Shown here: positions 10,319 through 20,399 of the stretch, piece by piece
Numbering within the stretch: position 1 is the stretch's first letter
How the letters are laid out: each line of letters begins with the position of its first letter
Assembly: GCF_963678635.1 (NCBI RefSeq)
Contig: NC_087065.1
Location: 46,938,381 to 47,002,380 of the forward strand
Origin: Symsagittifera roscoffensis
Lineage: Eukaryota; Xenacoelomorpha; Acoela; Convolutidae
Direction of reading: 5' to 3'
Length of the DNA: 64,000 nucleotides
Made by a program: the position numbers and the translations under genes
The notes under the pieces: model-generated
The model's input: the letters and a program-made list of their open reading frames with translations, nothing else
What the model was told of the DNA's origin: nothing
The model's database searches: none

Positions 10319-11145
10319 CTAATTCTCTTTGACCCAGATTCCAACTTGATCTAGGTCATCCTGTACTTGCCAGAAGTTCTTCCGAGCAGCTAAAATTTTG
10401 AGATCATGTGCAAAGTTTAAAAGATCAGAGAATTTCAGGACTTCAGGGAGGTCGTCAATGAAGATACAAAACAAAGTGCGTCCCAAGAGTGACCCTTGAG
10501 GTATACCGCTGGTAATATCTAGAACTTTTGAGCTCGTATTGTCCACTCTGACGAATTGTTTTCTGCTGTTCAGGGAATCTATTGTGATTTCAAGCAGACA
10601 GCCTCATACTCCTATTTTTGCAAGTTTTTTCACCAGTTCGAGGCGCGGTACTTTGAAAAATCGGTAAAAAACGCAACAATTTCTGAGTTTGGATTGCTGT
10701 CTTGCGCTTCGTGTATCTTCTGCAGAAACGTCAACATACTCGTCAGAACAGATCTGTTTTTGACAAATCGATGTTGATGGGGTGTTAAGAAAAAACAGAA
10801 GTGTTCATAGAGTGTAATGAATATAGATTTCTCAAGAACTTTGCTATCGATTTCTAGAAGTAAGCTTGATCGGTAGTTTTCAGTCTTCGTCTGTCTCCTT
10901 TTTTATGGATTTGGGTCTACAGCAAAAACTTTCCATTTGTCGGGTATCTTACGTACTTTCTTTATGCTCTTAATCAATTCGTGCAGGATTTTGCATATAT
11001 TACGGGACGTCTTTTCGAAGAAGGCAGGTGGTAAACCGTTTGGACAACGAGACTTACTAATATCTAGGGAGGACACTTTGGTGTGAATTGTAGTTTTAGA
11101 GACGTTGAAAGTTGTTATTGCTGGATTTGCAGCTTCCACATCTTT
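10319..11145 (-). pseudogene. LINE reverse transcriptase
   Basis: An N-terminal segment (11139-10903) has SRCPNGLPPAFF and IPDKWKVFAVDPNP boxes. The middle has a NYRSSLLLEIDSKVLEKSI block and TPHQHRFVKNRSV near 10770. The C-terminal ORF (10546-10319) has SGIPQGSLLGRTLFCIFIDD and LLNFAHDLKILA. The latter is the catalytic box with FADD changed to FAHD, so one catalytic Asp is replaced by His. Frames change at least twice. It resembles RTs of Jockey/CR1-like elements and is inactive. Confidence 0.85.
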
Positions 11146-11644
11146 TAGACTGATTGGTTTTTTTTGGAGTGAACACTGGATGGAAGAAGTCGTTCAGTAG
11201 TTCGTTTTGTTTTTCGAGAATGGTATACTAAGACTCAACCTTAATCAGAATTTTTACTAGACTGGAAGATATCTTTAGAACTTAGAACTGTTTGAAAAGT
11301 ATATCTCTATTTCTGGAGTGAAGCAGTTTGTTCTGGTAGATTTCCCTGTCTTTATTCCAGCTTATTTTCCTGTTTTGCTACTTGTTGTCCAGTTTTGCTA
11401 CTTGTTGTATTCTACAGTTAGTCGGCTTCCTTTGGATAGAAATCTGTGTGTGTTCAGTTTCTTTATTAAATTTGATGTGAAGTTAGAGATCCAGGGAGGA
11501 AGATGTTGTCTGTACCTTGTTCTTCTTGGAACATATATCTCAATTGTTTTGTCGAGATACTGGCATAGCTCATCATATATGTTTTTTATATTATAAGAAC
11601 AGATAGGCTCGAATGGAATTTTCAATTGGTAATCCTTTAATCTA
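11146..11644 (-). pseudogene. LINE ORF2 region between endonuclease and RT
   Basis: The minus strand (11664-11398) encodes a frame with IYDELCQYLDKTIEIYVPRR and LPPWISNFTSNLIKK. This is the linker usually found between the endonuclease and RT in this element class. It is part of the ORF2 pseudogene and not a separate gene. Confidence 0.6.
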
Positions 11645-12345
11645 TTATCTATCGTAGTCTGCATTTCCGGAGCTTCTGAAATTTTGCAACACTGGCTTGC
11701 ATTCGGTCACGGGGCATTCTAACGACACATGAGAAGCTTCGTGATCAGTGCAATTATAAATTTTGGTAAAATTTTTGTCCTTTTCGGGATTTAGAAAACA
11801 GAAGTCAGGATAGAAAGCTACATCGAGAATGTTCTGAGAGCAAGTCGGGTAATCAATGGCTTGTCTGAAGAGCTCATCTTCAAACAACTCAATTATCAAG
11901 TTTTCATCTTCATTTCAGCTTTCTGATGCTTTCCAATTTTCCTCAGGAAAAATTAGATCACCACAGATCAGCACACGTTTTGATCTGGGAATGCGTTTCA
12001 GGAGTTTATGAAAACCTTCGATAGTGTAACGATATTTAATATCTTCTGGTGGATTATAGAATGCGGAGATAATAACTTCTGAGTCGTTGAGATGAACTTT
12101 ATACGAGACGCATGAATCTGGAAAAGGGGAAACTATTTTTTCTGATATAATAGTATTTTTGATAACTATTAGGCTTCCTACGTGTGAACTTTTTTCATCC
12201 ACAATCTCCCTTTCATTTCTGTAGATGTCATACTCATTTAGCAGAAGTTCTGATTCTTCGATGCTTTCATTTAGCCAAGTTTCACATGAACAGATAACGT
12301 TATAATCAGAGGCAATTAATGCATTTGCGAATATCGTTCAATGTT
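11645..12345 (-). pseudogene. LINE endonuclease (EEP/APE-like) domain
   Basis: The minus strand reads SDYNVICSCETWLNESI near 12310-12260, then HVGSLIVIKNTI, VIISAFYNPPED and LICGDLIFPEENW (12202-11915). It continues in a second frame (11899-11645) with YPTCSQNILDVAF and NCTDHEASHVSL. The ETW, GDxxFPEENW and SDHE-like (here TDHE) boxes are the catalytic motifs of apurinic-type retrotransposon endonucleases that nick the target. The Asn of the usual GDLN box reads Ile here. A stop at 11915-11917 separates the two parts. Confidence 0.85.
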
Positions 12346-12355
12346 AACTAGCCAG

Positions 12356-12676
12356 TCAGGTCTGCGTCCCACCCTCTTTACCTTTGCATGATTTTTGCGT
12401 ACTTTCAGTCTTAATATGCGCACACTCCGGCAGTTTTGAATGGATGGAAGGGCAGCTGAAAACGCTTTCGCAAGACAAATGCGCCCTTCGGGCACAATTA
12501 TAATGCTCAGTCAAAACTGAACACGATGGCTTAAAAAACAACGACGAATTTTTATTTCCGTTTTTTTGATAATTCTGAGTCGGATGCTCTTCTACTGAAT
12601 TACATCCTACAAGATTTGCAAAAGAATTTTTTGAATTTTTTTCAGGTTTTTTTTGTATTAGTTTCAGCAATTTCAT
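12356..12676 (-). pseudogene. Cys/His-rich segment upstream of the LINE endonuclease
   Basis: This 106-residue open frame starts with an ATG at 12676 and ends shortly before the endonuclease blocks resume in another frame. It is Ser/Lys/Asn-rich and carries scattered Cys and His (for example CARRAHLSCESVFSCP). It may be the N-terminal extension of ORF2. I recognise no defined domain. Confidence 0.35.
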
Positions 12677-12679
12677 TAT

Positions 12680-13425
12680 CTTTCACAACAAATCGTGAAA
12701 TTTTACGGCACCTTACAATGAAGTTCAACTTTCCACCCGGCTATATATGACTGTAGCTAATGTAGGACAGATCTGAATTTAAAAAACTTTTTTTTTACTC
12801 TGAGTTTCGGTTAACCGACCAAATAAGAAAATTATAAAAGCAAAAAAAAAACTCCAAAAAAAGAAATTTGCAGCGTTTTTGACACATCGATTCACATTTT
12901 GCCCTCGTTTTTTAAATCAGAATCCATTGTTTTCAAGTTACAAACTTTTCATTTTTCGAACCTTAGATGACAGTCTTAAGTAAAATTTTTTATTTTCGCG
13001 AAAGCGAAAACAATTATGCCAAACGGTTAAATGCATCATACCACATCTCTTAGGCACTATTAGAAAGATCTTGTAGACCAACACCGAAAAAGTTACTGAA
13101 ATAGTGATAATTGAAAAATTCACTTTTTGGGGTCGTTGGGAAAAGGTCAAAAATGACCAAAACCCATCTCAAAAATAAAACCATCAAAAATTGGCATTAA
13201 CCAGCTGCCATAATTACCGATGTCTAGGGTCGCATGCAATAAAATTAGGGAATTCTAGCGGGTTATTTTTGTGCACCCGACTAAATTTTTGAAAAATTAA
13301 AAACGTTAAACTAATCAAATGTCAAATGTTCTGAGGGTTCCCTACCCCCTATCAATGAGTTTATGTAGCGTCGTGGGCACGCGCCCATCGAGACTTCTTG
13401 TGTTCAGCTGCAAGATGTGCAAGAC
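12680..13425. other. Non-coding spacer within the LINE region
   Basis: No RT, endonuclease or ORF1 similarity is visible on either strand; short open frames here are low-complexity. It may be an inserted sequence or a decayed inter-ORF spacer. Confidence 0.35.
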
Positions 13426-13429
13426 ACAT

Positions 13430-14311
13430 ATTCAAGTTGACTGGGATCTCTCGGCAAATTCGACTTCAACCCGATTGTTCAAAAACTCCCAGTTCCTTAT
13501 CTTCAGCTTTTCGCGCGGTACTTTTCTCCTTTTCTCCCTTCTTCTTTTCAGGATTTGATTTTCTTTGATAACATCCTTATTCGATAAAGCAGCCAGGATG
13601 TACACACTTTGTTTGTAGAAGTACTTTTCTTCGTTTCTGACTTTAAGCGAGCGTAAGTCTGTCTTCATATTTGCTGGATGCTGTTACCAGTAGCGTTCTA
13701 GGTTTTTTCCGTTTTGCGATAAAATTTCCTAGGCGTTAAGGTTTCAGCACTTCTGGTGTTCCTCCGATTTGTCTCAGTATTTCAGTTACTTCATCGTTAG
13801 TAGGGACAAGATTTCCTCCTTTGGTTTTGGTAGTATCCTCGGGGATCCCTTGTGTTCTGACACTTTGACTGATGTTGTGATTTATTCTGTATTTCGCTTT
13901 ATGTTCCGCTTTCCCTTGGATTCTCGCCGTAAAATTTTCTACGGTGACTATGGCAGCGTATGTTTGTTCAACTTTCTCGTATGCTGTCATCATAGCCATT
14001 CCATTTTTTTGTTTGATTAAGTTAATGAATCTCATTTACATGTTTTTCAACTTACCACCAACGTCAAGGTTCTCGATCATTTCCATTGCGTTCGCAAGAG
14101 TTCGGCAACGGATGAAGTTGTCTCGTTCATTGTTTTAAACACAAGCATTGCATAGCAGCAATGCATTTAATCCTTTTTTCTTCAATCCAATGATAGCAGT
14201 ACATTCAGGAATCAAGTACATTTAAGAGTTACACGAGACACAGGAATGGGTCTTCTCATTTGTAGGGATACCCTTTTTACACAATTTACAATTCGTTACC
14301 ATGACGAAGAA
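13430..14311 (-). pseudogene. LINE ORF1 with N-terminal zinc finger
   Basis: From an ATG at about 14311 the minus strand reads MVTNCKLCKKGIPTNEK, then HSCVSC and, after a stop, LNALLLCNACV. That is a C-x2-C, H/C-x2-C, C-x2-C zinc-finger arrangement. It is followed by helical sequence (14035-13736) with SVRTQGIPEDTT and then NKDVIKENQILKRRREKR with VPREKLKIRN (13668-13432). These are features of CR1/L1-like ORF1 nucleic-acid-binding proteins. Stops and frame changes separate the pieces. Confidence 0.6.
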
Positions 14312-14565
14312 TTGTCAATTTGATTTTTGTTCAGGACCAAGGAACTTAATCACTACGTTCGTCATAAAAATCAGAATTTAACAAAAAAACTAACTTGTTT
14401 TCTTCTCTTCGCTTTTTTCCTTCTTTTCTGCGGGAACGGATTTTGCTTCTTCTTGATTATTCCTTTTATGTCGTTACCGTGTTTCCCTACGTTAGTCAGA
14501 ATCTTTATCTCCAGATAGGGATTTAGATGAAGATTGCTGTAGCTTCTCACAACTTTCTTGTTTTT

Positions 14566-14990
14566 TCATTTCCTCTTTGCGAGCAGGTCGTTCACAATAT
14601 GCAAAACTGGGATCTCTGTCGCTTTTAACTGCTTGCGTTCGTCAATTGCTCCTTTCCTGACACAATAAACAGTTCCGATAACCCTCTCTATTTTCAGGAT
14701 CTCTGCTATCAGCTCCTCTGCATTAAGTGGTGTTCTGGGGTCTGCGGCGGAGTGGGTTATTGAGTTGTTCACAAAAACGTGCCACAAGATTAGGTTTTCT
14801 GATTTAAGGATAAACTTTGCTCGATTTTGAACAATTTTGCTTGTTTCTTTCATGTTGGGGTGAAGATTGTAACCAGGCTTCTTGATAACTTGTTTGAATA
14901 GACAAAAGAGTTCATTGATGTTTCTCCACTTCTCGAGGGAATGATGTAGAGAGCTTCCTCCAATCACAATGACAATTTAAAAAGGGTCAC
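14566..14990 (-). pseudogene. SGNH-hydrolase-like ORF of the LINE
   Basis: A 133-residue open frame (14967-14566), extended upstream in the same frame, reads VIVIGGSSLHHSLEKW, then LILWHVFVNNSITH and AEELIAEILKIE. The GGSS nucleophile-like start and the WHxxxNNS block recall the SGNH/GDSL-like modules carried by some LINE ORFs. It ends in a run of basic residues before ORF1. The assignment rests on motif shape only. Confidence 0.4.
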
Positions 14991-15217
14991 CACGGCTGCT
15001 CTTTAAAGTCATTATAACCATAAATTATTTAGTCGGTCGAGGAGTACCCCGTGAACTTCTGACAAGAAGAGTGGCCACTGTCATACATGCAGGAAGAAGC
15101 TGAAGTGAGACGTATTCTCATGTGTGAAGTATTCCATAGTATTGCATATGACCACGAAGTGCAACGAACTTCAGGCGAAGAGAATGCAAGTTCTCAAAAG
15201 TAGAAATCAATACATTT
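14991..15217. other. Short spacer, nothing recognised
   Basis: Unique-looking sequence between the minus-strand LINE and the plus-strand debris to its right; no gene or repeat seen. Confidence 0.3.
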
Positions 15218-16250
15218 TTGTTTTTGATCCATTGCTTAAAACAGTTTCCAAACAAAGTTTCTGATCTCGACAAGAATGTCACGGAATTTTTGAAAAATTT
15301 TTTCCAATTATTCCAAAAAGTTAAAAAGTTGCAACACGATATTTACACGATACAACAGGAGAAAAGTACGTGCATCCATTATGAATTGTTAAAGCTGCAA
15401 TAGGTCTTTATTTTTAAGCAGCAGAGGAGAGTGCATTGGAAATCAGAACCAAAAACATTCCAAAAGCCGATGAACGCATTACGAAAGAGCTTATTGCTAT
15501 CAAGAATATTCTGCGTTTTATGGGCGTTCAAAGCGCCCTGGTTTTATGGGCGTTCAAAGCGCGTTTTATGGGCATTCAAGTATGAAGCGCTTTGGTCAAA
15601 ACAATTTGAACTAGTTAGCACGCAAAATCATAATTCTTTTGAACAACGAAATCAACAGACAGCTTGTAACGAAGCCTACTTATAAACTAAAAGAGTTCAA
15701 AGATTTTTCAAGTCGAATATTCATAAGCAGCGAGTTAACGCTGGGTGATGCCAGAAAAGAACAAGAAGCGCTGCGTCTTCGACTTGACCTAATTAACCTA
15801 AGGTGTATACTCTCAACATATTCGAATCAGAAATCTTGTTTTCCAACACATGATCAACAAAAATTGGACTGCTGTTAATTTTGGAAATGACTCTTCAATT
15901 AAGAACTTTGATAGCAAAGAGAATTGAAAAAAAAAAATTCTTTATGTACCTTTGTACAAGGTAAAGAGCATAGTGGATTTTAGTCGATTTTAATCATAGC
16001 ATTTTAATTTTAATTTGCATGCTAACTAGTTCAAATCGTTTGGACCCAGGCGCTTCATACTTGATAGCGAAGCAAATTGGAAAAAAAAATTTTCTACATC
16101 TACCTTTAAACAAGGTAAAGAGCATAGTGGATTTTAATTGTCGGAAAAACTTGGCAAACGCCCTTATCTGGGAAAATATTGACAGTTTTCGCGTTAGACA
16201 AACTTGGCTGGCACAATCAATCCCCGATACAACACTTTAGTTATCCAATT
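15218..16250 (+). pseudogene. LINE ORF1-like debris
   Basis: Several plus-strand frames follow each other. The first (15218-15403) is coiled-coil-like (FFQLFQKVKKLQHDIYTIQQ). The next (15639-15878) has SSRIFISSELTLGDARKEQE, a motif resembling the C-terminal part of LINE ORF1 proteins. The last (16019-16240) reads KVKSIVDFNCRKNLANAL. A piece of about 100 bp near 15905-15985 recurs in diverged form at about 16065-16135. Together they look like a broken ORF1 lying upstream of the RT debris at 16590. Confidence 0.4.
15515..15590. repeat. Minisatellite, three 22-28 bp units
   Basis: Three copies of a GTTTTATGGGCGTTCAAAGC unit lie in a row at about 15515, 15541 and 15563; the third is variant and extended. 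They translate into repeated WAFK-type peptides within an ORF1-like frame and probably arose by slippage. Confidence 0.75.
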
Positions 16251-16589
16251 TTGAATTCCACAGAGCTGACGGACTAACCAAATCAAAAGACGGCACAAGT
16301 GAAGGCTAGTGAATGTAAGTGAGGAGTACTAGTGAGTGCAAGGAAAATCTTGCGTTCCAAGAATTGATGTTTCCAATTTTCAGCAGAGACTTAAAGTTCA
16401 CTAACATATCTCTGCGCAAACGGTATTCAACATACGTAAACGCTCTCTCTAAATTTTGAAGATATCCTGCCCAATACCATGTTCTACAAAGAAGAAAATG
16501 GAAATGTACATGCCCAAAAAGCATATTTGTATAAGCAATAATTTGGAAGTGTATACAACCCGAAACTGCGAATCAAAAGAAAGAATCAT
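16251..16589. other. Spacer with no recognised gene
   Basis: The endonuclease domain expected between ORF1 and RT is not visible; the interval is too short to hold it, so the element was probably truncated here. Confidence 0.35.
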
Positions 16590-17990
16590 TTGATGTCCCA
16601 GTATTCACGAAAGGGAGTAAATGAAACATAGAACCTTACCGGCTAATTTCCTTATTGAAAGCAACATCGAAATTCTTAGAGAAGGTCTTGTACATTCGCA
16701 GCTACGATCATTTTGAACCCTAATTTTCTTCAACGCAATATGGTTTTACGAAAAACATTTTTTCATTTCTCGAAATCCTACATCAATGAAAAATATGAGG
16801 CTAACGAGGAAAATCAAGAATTTTTACCACTATATAAGTTAGTTTTGAAAAAAAGTCGTGCTACAAAGTCTGCCATAGGCAATTTTTGAACAATTCATAC
16901 TCATAATAAAAGCTCATACTCAAACTCTTAAGTTATTGGCTAGCCGTTTATCCAACTGGAAACAGCGTCTATAGATCAATGGCAGTCTTTCCACATTTAT
17001 ACAACTAATCAACCAAGTGCCCCAGGTATATTTGCTCAATAATTTTTTGTTCGTTGTTTACAAAAACGATCTTTTTTTAATTGTACTGCTACTACTTGCA
17101 AACTACTTGCAGATGATCTGAAGGCATGTTATAGTGCATGACAAATTTTTCAGATAATCTAAATTAGGATGTGCTGATAAACACGAGGTGTAACAAGGTG
17201 TATGCTTCATTCCATATGATGAGACGTAACATATATCCACTTAACAACCAATATACCGAACAAAACTGCACTTACTTCGAGCGCATTTGATACCAATCTT
17301 ACTATATGGAATGCAGTTGTGGTATCCGAGTAAAGTGCACTTCGTTCTATTGAGCTCTTTCAAAGACGCGTTACAACATGGATACACTCAAACACCCAGT
17401 ACCAAGAGCGCCTCCCGCAACTTAGAATACTCATTTTATTGGTCCACAGAGAGATGCACCAATATCTTTTTTCCAGAACAATCATTCAACGAAAGTACAA
17501 CAATCTAAGGAGAGATTATGTTGGCATCAACGAAAACCTTTAACAAACCAAGGCAAATTTCAAAAAAAAAGAATAGTTTGTAATTCAAAAAGTTTAACTC
17601 TCATCCAGCAAACAAAGTTTTTGGCACCAAGTCATTCTCTTTCATGAATGAATTGGCAGCCAAGGGAACATTTTTGGATGAAGCAACAGTCAACAAAGAT
17701 TTATCAGACTTTTACTAGAACTACCTTAAATCTTGTTACGACTACTAAAACAAACAAACTTGGGCCTTATTGGATGTATAACGAAACAGACTAGAAGACT
17801 AAAACTTCCGTGGGCCTTATAAATCATTCCATTTATTGGAGAAACCAATATGATTAGTATTAAAAAATTATACGATAAACCGTGAGCGCGAAAAACTTTT
17901 TTCGCTAAACATGCAAATAAAATACGTTGAAAAAACTTAGACGTGGCGAGACAGTGAAGCCCGCTTTTAATGATATAATAGCTTTCCATG
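16590..17990 (+). pseudogene. LINE reverse transcriptase remnant (plus strand)
   Basis: Plus-strand reading, with many stops, gives PVFTKGSK and then YRLISLLKATSKFLEKVLY (16590-16700), QYGFTKN (about 16738), LSYWLAV (about 16935), and near 17287 the frame IPILLYGMQLWYPSKV. These are the ordered boxes of a Jockey/CR1-like RT from the finger region to the post-RT tail. The central catalytic box is not clearly readable. Beyond 17530 the tail is very degenerate. Confidence 0.7.
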
Positions 17991-18087
17991 AGCTGCTTTT
18001 TCCTCTATTTTAAAATTTCATTACTTTTCAATATCATACACCTTGAAGAAATCAGAGTTATTGACAGAGTTTAATCGGATTCGGTTA

Positions 18088-19600
18088 TTAATGAATGGTC
18101 GCTAAATTCGAGAATTGGTCGGGAAATTCAAAACTTTTACTGATTGTCCCGCGTTTCAGCAGCAAGAACAAAAGCAGCAAACACTTTAACTGGGATAAGG
18201 GCCGTTTTGACACAATAGCAGCAAGACATGAATCGAATCCTTCCGTTTTCACAACAAGAGAAACTTGGCGGAAAGATTCATCTGTGATGATGCAGTTGAA
18301 GAGTCTTTCAATCTCAAAATTGATCATGTCATCTATTGTCAGGATCAAGTCAATTGGTAAAAAGCCGTGCTGGATCTCAAAACAAACATATTTTTCGGCA
18401 CTAAAAAGCAGTTCATCAGGAGGTAGAATGCTGTCTGACAGGGTAGTGTCGTGATTTGTTTGTATGCCCTAAATCTAACTCTCTTGCTCCACGCGGACTG
18501 CTTCCCTGCCCAAGCCAGCACTCAGAAGAGTAGTGTGCACGGGGTGACGGGTTGAATCGGGGGAAACTTCTTCTGAAAAGCCTTGTAGACTGAACTAATC
18601 TACACTCCGAATGCTGTAACCTCACACTTCTCATCGCTTAATAGAAGCCGAATCTCAGATGCGACTGACTGGAGCACCTTGAGATCATTCAGAGAAGTCT
18701 GCCAACTATCTCCAAATGACACATCAACGAAATATCCGCTCTTGAACTTGCTCTGGATGTTGAATTAATTGCTAAGCTCTAAGATGTTGAATTAATTGAA
18801 GATCTCCTGGAGCAAAAGATAACGTGCTCACCATAGATCGGAAAACTGTTGGCTTAGTACCATAGCTTGTCAAAGTTCAAGATGTCCAGCGCCTTGTCAG
18901 CTATCGAACTGAGGATGTGATTGCGCCGAACAGTGTTGAAAGTGCTGGCGAAGTCTTTTTTGACAAAGACATTGCCAACGACTGCATTCTCAATGTAGTC
19001 ACGGGCTGCATATGCATCTGCTCCGAAACTGTTTTTGGTGCCTGCGCCTAACTTAAAAGGAGCGAACAAGTCATTGAACGATTACGTCTCAAATGGCATA
19101 ATTCCCAAATGGCATAAAAATGAAGAATTTCCTAAATGGCATAAATTTCATGCAACAGTTGCATTGGAAAAATCGAGAACAATTTTTTCGTGAACAATGT
19201 GAGAAAATTAGTCAAATTGTCAATTCAAATGTTGATTGACATTTTATCGTGAAAAACTTGTAGAACTTTTTATCAAAAGCAAGAAGCATAAGCTTGCGAT
19301 TATTAATAAGCTACTTGTGGTCAATTTTTTTTCGACAAATCTGTTGCTTAAATTTGTTTGGAAGCAATTAATTCCAAATCTTGTTCACATGCTTTCGTTC
19401 CTGACAAAACGATAGAAATAGAAATTGATAGAAAACGTTTAAATTACAATGAAAACTTGAAATTTATGCCATTTGGGAAAAGTTTCCGTTTTTATGCCAT
19501 TTGGGAATTATGCCATTTGGGAAGTTACCCATTGAACTTGTTCAACATTCTTCGTGATTTACACTTATCTGCAAGACGTCGGAGTGTGTCGCCTANNNNN
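18088..19600 (-). pseudogene. PHD-type RT remnant, interrupted by a MITE
   Basis: Leftwards on the minus strand, GDTLRRLADKCKSRR (about 19595-19540) is followed, across a 450-bp insertion, by FKLGAGTKNSFGADAYAARD and VFVKKDFASTFNTVRR (19069-18854). Next come a degenerate YFVDVSFGD box and LLSDEKCEVTAFGV (about 18740-18600), and finally a tail (18348-18088) with IDDMINFEIERLF. The block order equals that of the element at 4906-7720, so it is the same superfamily in opposite orientation. The first catalytic Asp is kept in VKKDFAS; the YxDD box reads YFVDV, so it is dead. The N gap truncates its upstream end. Confidence 0.75.
19072..19537. mobile_element. MITE, 450 bp, with 8-bp target-site duplication
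   Basis: The element occupies about 19080-19529. Its ends are inverted repeats of about 65-70 bp (19083-19150 and 19458-19526), each containing three copies of a CCCAAATGGCATAA-type motif. It is flanked by the direct repeat CATTGAAC at 19072-19079 and 19530-19537. Removing it rejoins the RT reading on both sides. An 8-bp duplication is typical of hAT-superfamily transposition. It has no coding capacity, so it is a non-autonomous element. Confidence 0.85.
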
Positions 19601-19795
19601 NNNNNNNNNNNNNNNNNNNNNNNNNNNNNNNNNNNNNNNNNNNNNNNNNNNNNNNNNNNNNNNNNNNNNNNNNNNNNNNNNNNNNNNNNNNNNNNNNNNN
19701 NNNNNNNNNNNNNNNNNNNNNNNNNNNNNNNNNNNNNNNNNNNNNNNNNNNNNNNNNNNNNNNNNNNNNNNNNNNNNNNNNNNNNNNNNNNNNNN
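19596..19795. other. Assembly gap (200 N)
   Basis: Exactly 200 consecutive N. Sequence immediately right of it (19796-19886) reads on the minus strand as EALEKKEFNKACNEQLEYF, which may be an upstream part of the RT element or of something unrelated. Confidence 0.95.
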
Positions 19796-19984
19796 CCTGA
19801 AAAGGGGGGGTACATTTCTTGAAATACTCCAATTGCTCATTGCAGGCTTTGTTGAATTCCTTCTTTTCCAGCGCCTCCCAAAACAAGTTTAGTATCGCTC
19901 CTAGCTAAATTCCTTCTTATGATAAACGAATCTTTTTTGTTCCGATTTCGTAACAAAAGTAACGGAAAGCGGAAAGTACTAGAA

Positions 19985-20290
19985 GAGTGAGGCGATCAGG
20001 GAGGGAGGGGCGTTGGTCGATGACCTCCATGTTGTAAAATAGAGAATAGAGGATCCTGTCACCAACCTATGTATTAAGATAGAGAATAGAATTCCTATAT
20101 ATTAACATAGGTTCTAGTTTTACCATGATATGAGGTTTGAACTGGTAAAATGGTAAGTTTCAAAAAAATTTAGCGGCCGAGATTTTTTGGCTTTCGAATT
20201 TGCCAATGCAAACGTTTCTTAGATAACTTCTACGACTTCGATGTTTTGATTATCGTTTGATATGTTTGAAACTATGAGAAAACTATCTAG
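19985..20290 (-). repeat. Left terminal-type repeat of Polinton 1
   Basis: In reverse complement this segment matches the repeated blocks at 46085-46235, 47930-48140, 49690-49900 and 57540-57935. The matches include the paired TTACCAT motifs, ATCATGGT, the CCTATCTTAATACA block, the GATGACCGG-like block and CCTGATCGCC. It lies outside the polymerase gene at the left end of the Polinton genes, while its partners lie at the right end in inverted orientation, as expected for terminal inverted repeats. The exact outer end is not defined. Confidence 0.7.
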
Positions 20291-20399
20291 AGCTATGCTG
20301 AAAGCTTACAAAAAATTCGAATAAAAAATTAAGTTTTTGAAAAAAGTTAAAATTAAAAGCTGAAGTAAAGAAATCAATGCTTGATTTAATCATTTTATT
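20291..20399. other. Spacer between terminal repeat and polymerase
   Basis: AT-rich spacer, no gene seen. Confidence 0.4.

Larger units (their letters stand above)
9900..14990 (-). mobile_element. Decayed LINE (endonuclease/RT type) with accessory ORFs
   Basis: Reading leftwards from 14990, the minus strand shows an SGNH-like ORF, a zinc-finger ORF1, an exonuclease-endonuclease-phosphatase (EEP) endonuclease, an RT, and an RT C-terminal tail. This is the order of CR1/L2/Jockey-group non-LTR retrotransposons. Every reading frame is interrupted, the RT box YADD/FADD reads FAHD, and about 0.75 kb (12680-13430) between ORF1 and the endonuclease has no recognisable coding. No 3' microsatellite tail or target-site duplication was identified. 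Confidence 0.8.

Noticed and set aside
13319-14518. Plus-strand hydrophobic open frames suggesting membrane proteins
   Set aside because: They are antisense to the LINE ORF1 region; the hydrophobicity comes from Lys-rich minus-strand codons read in reverse.
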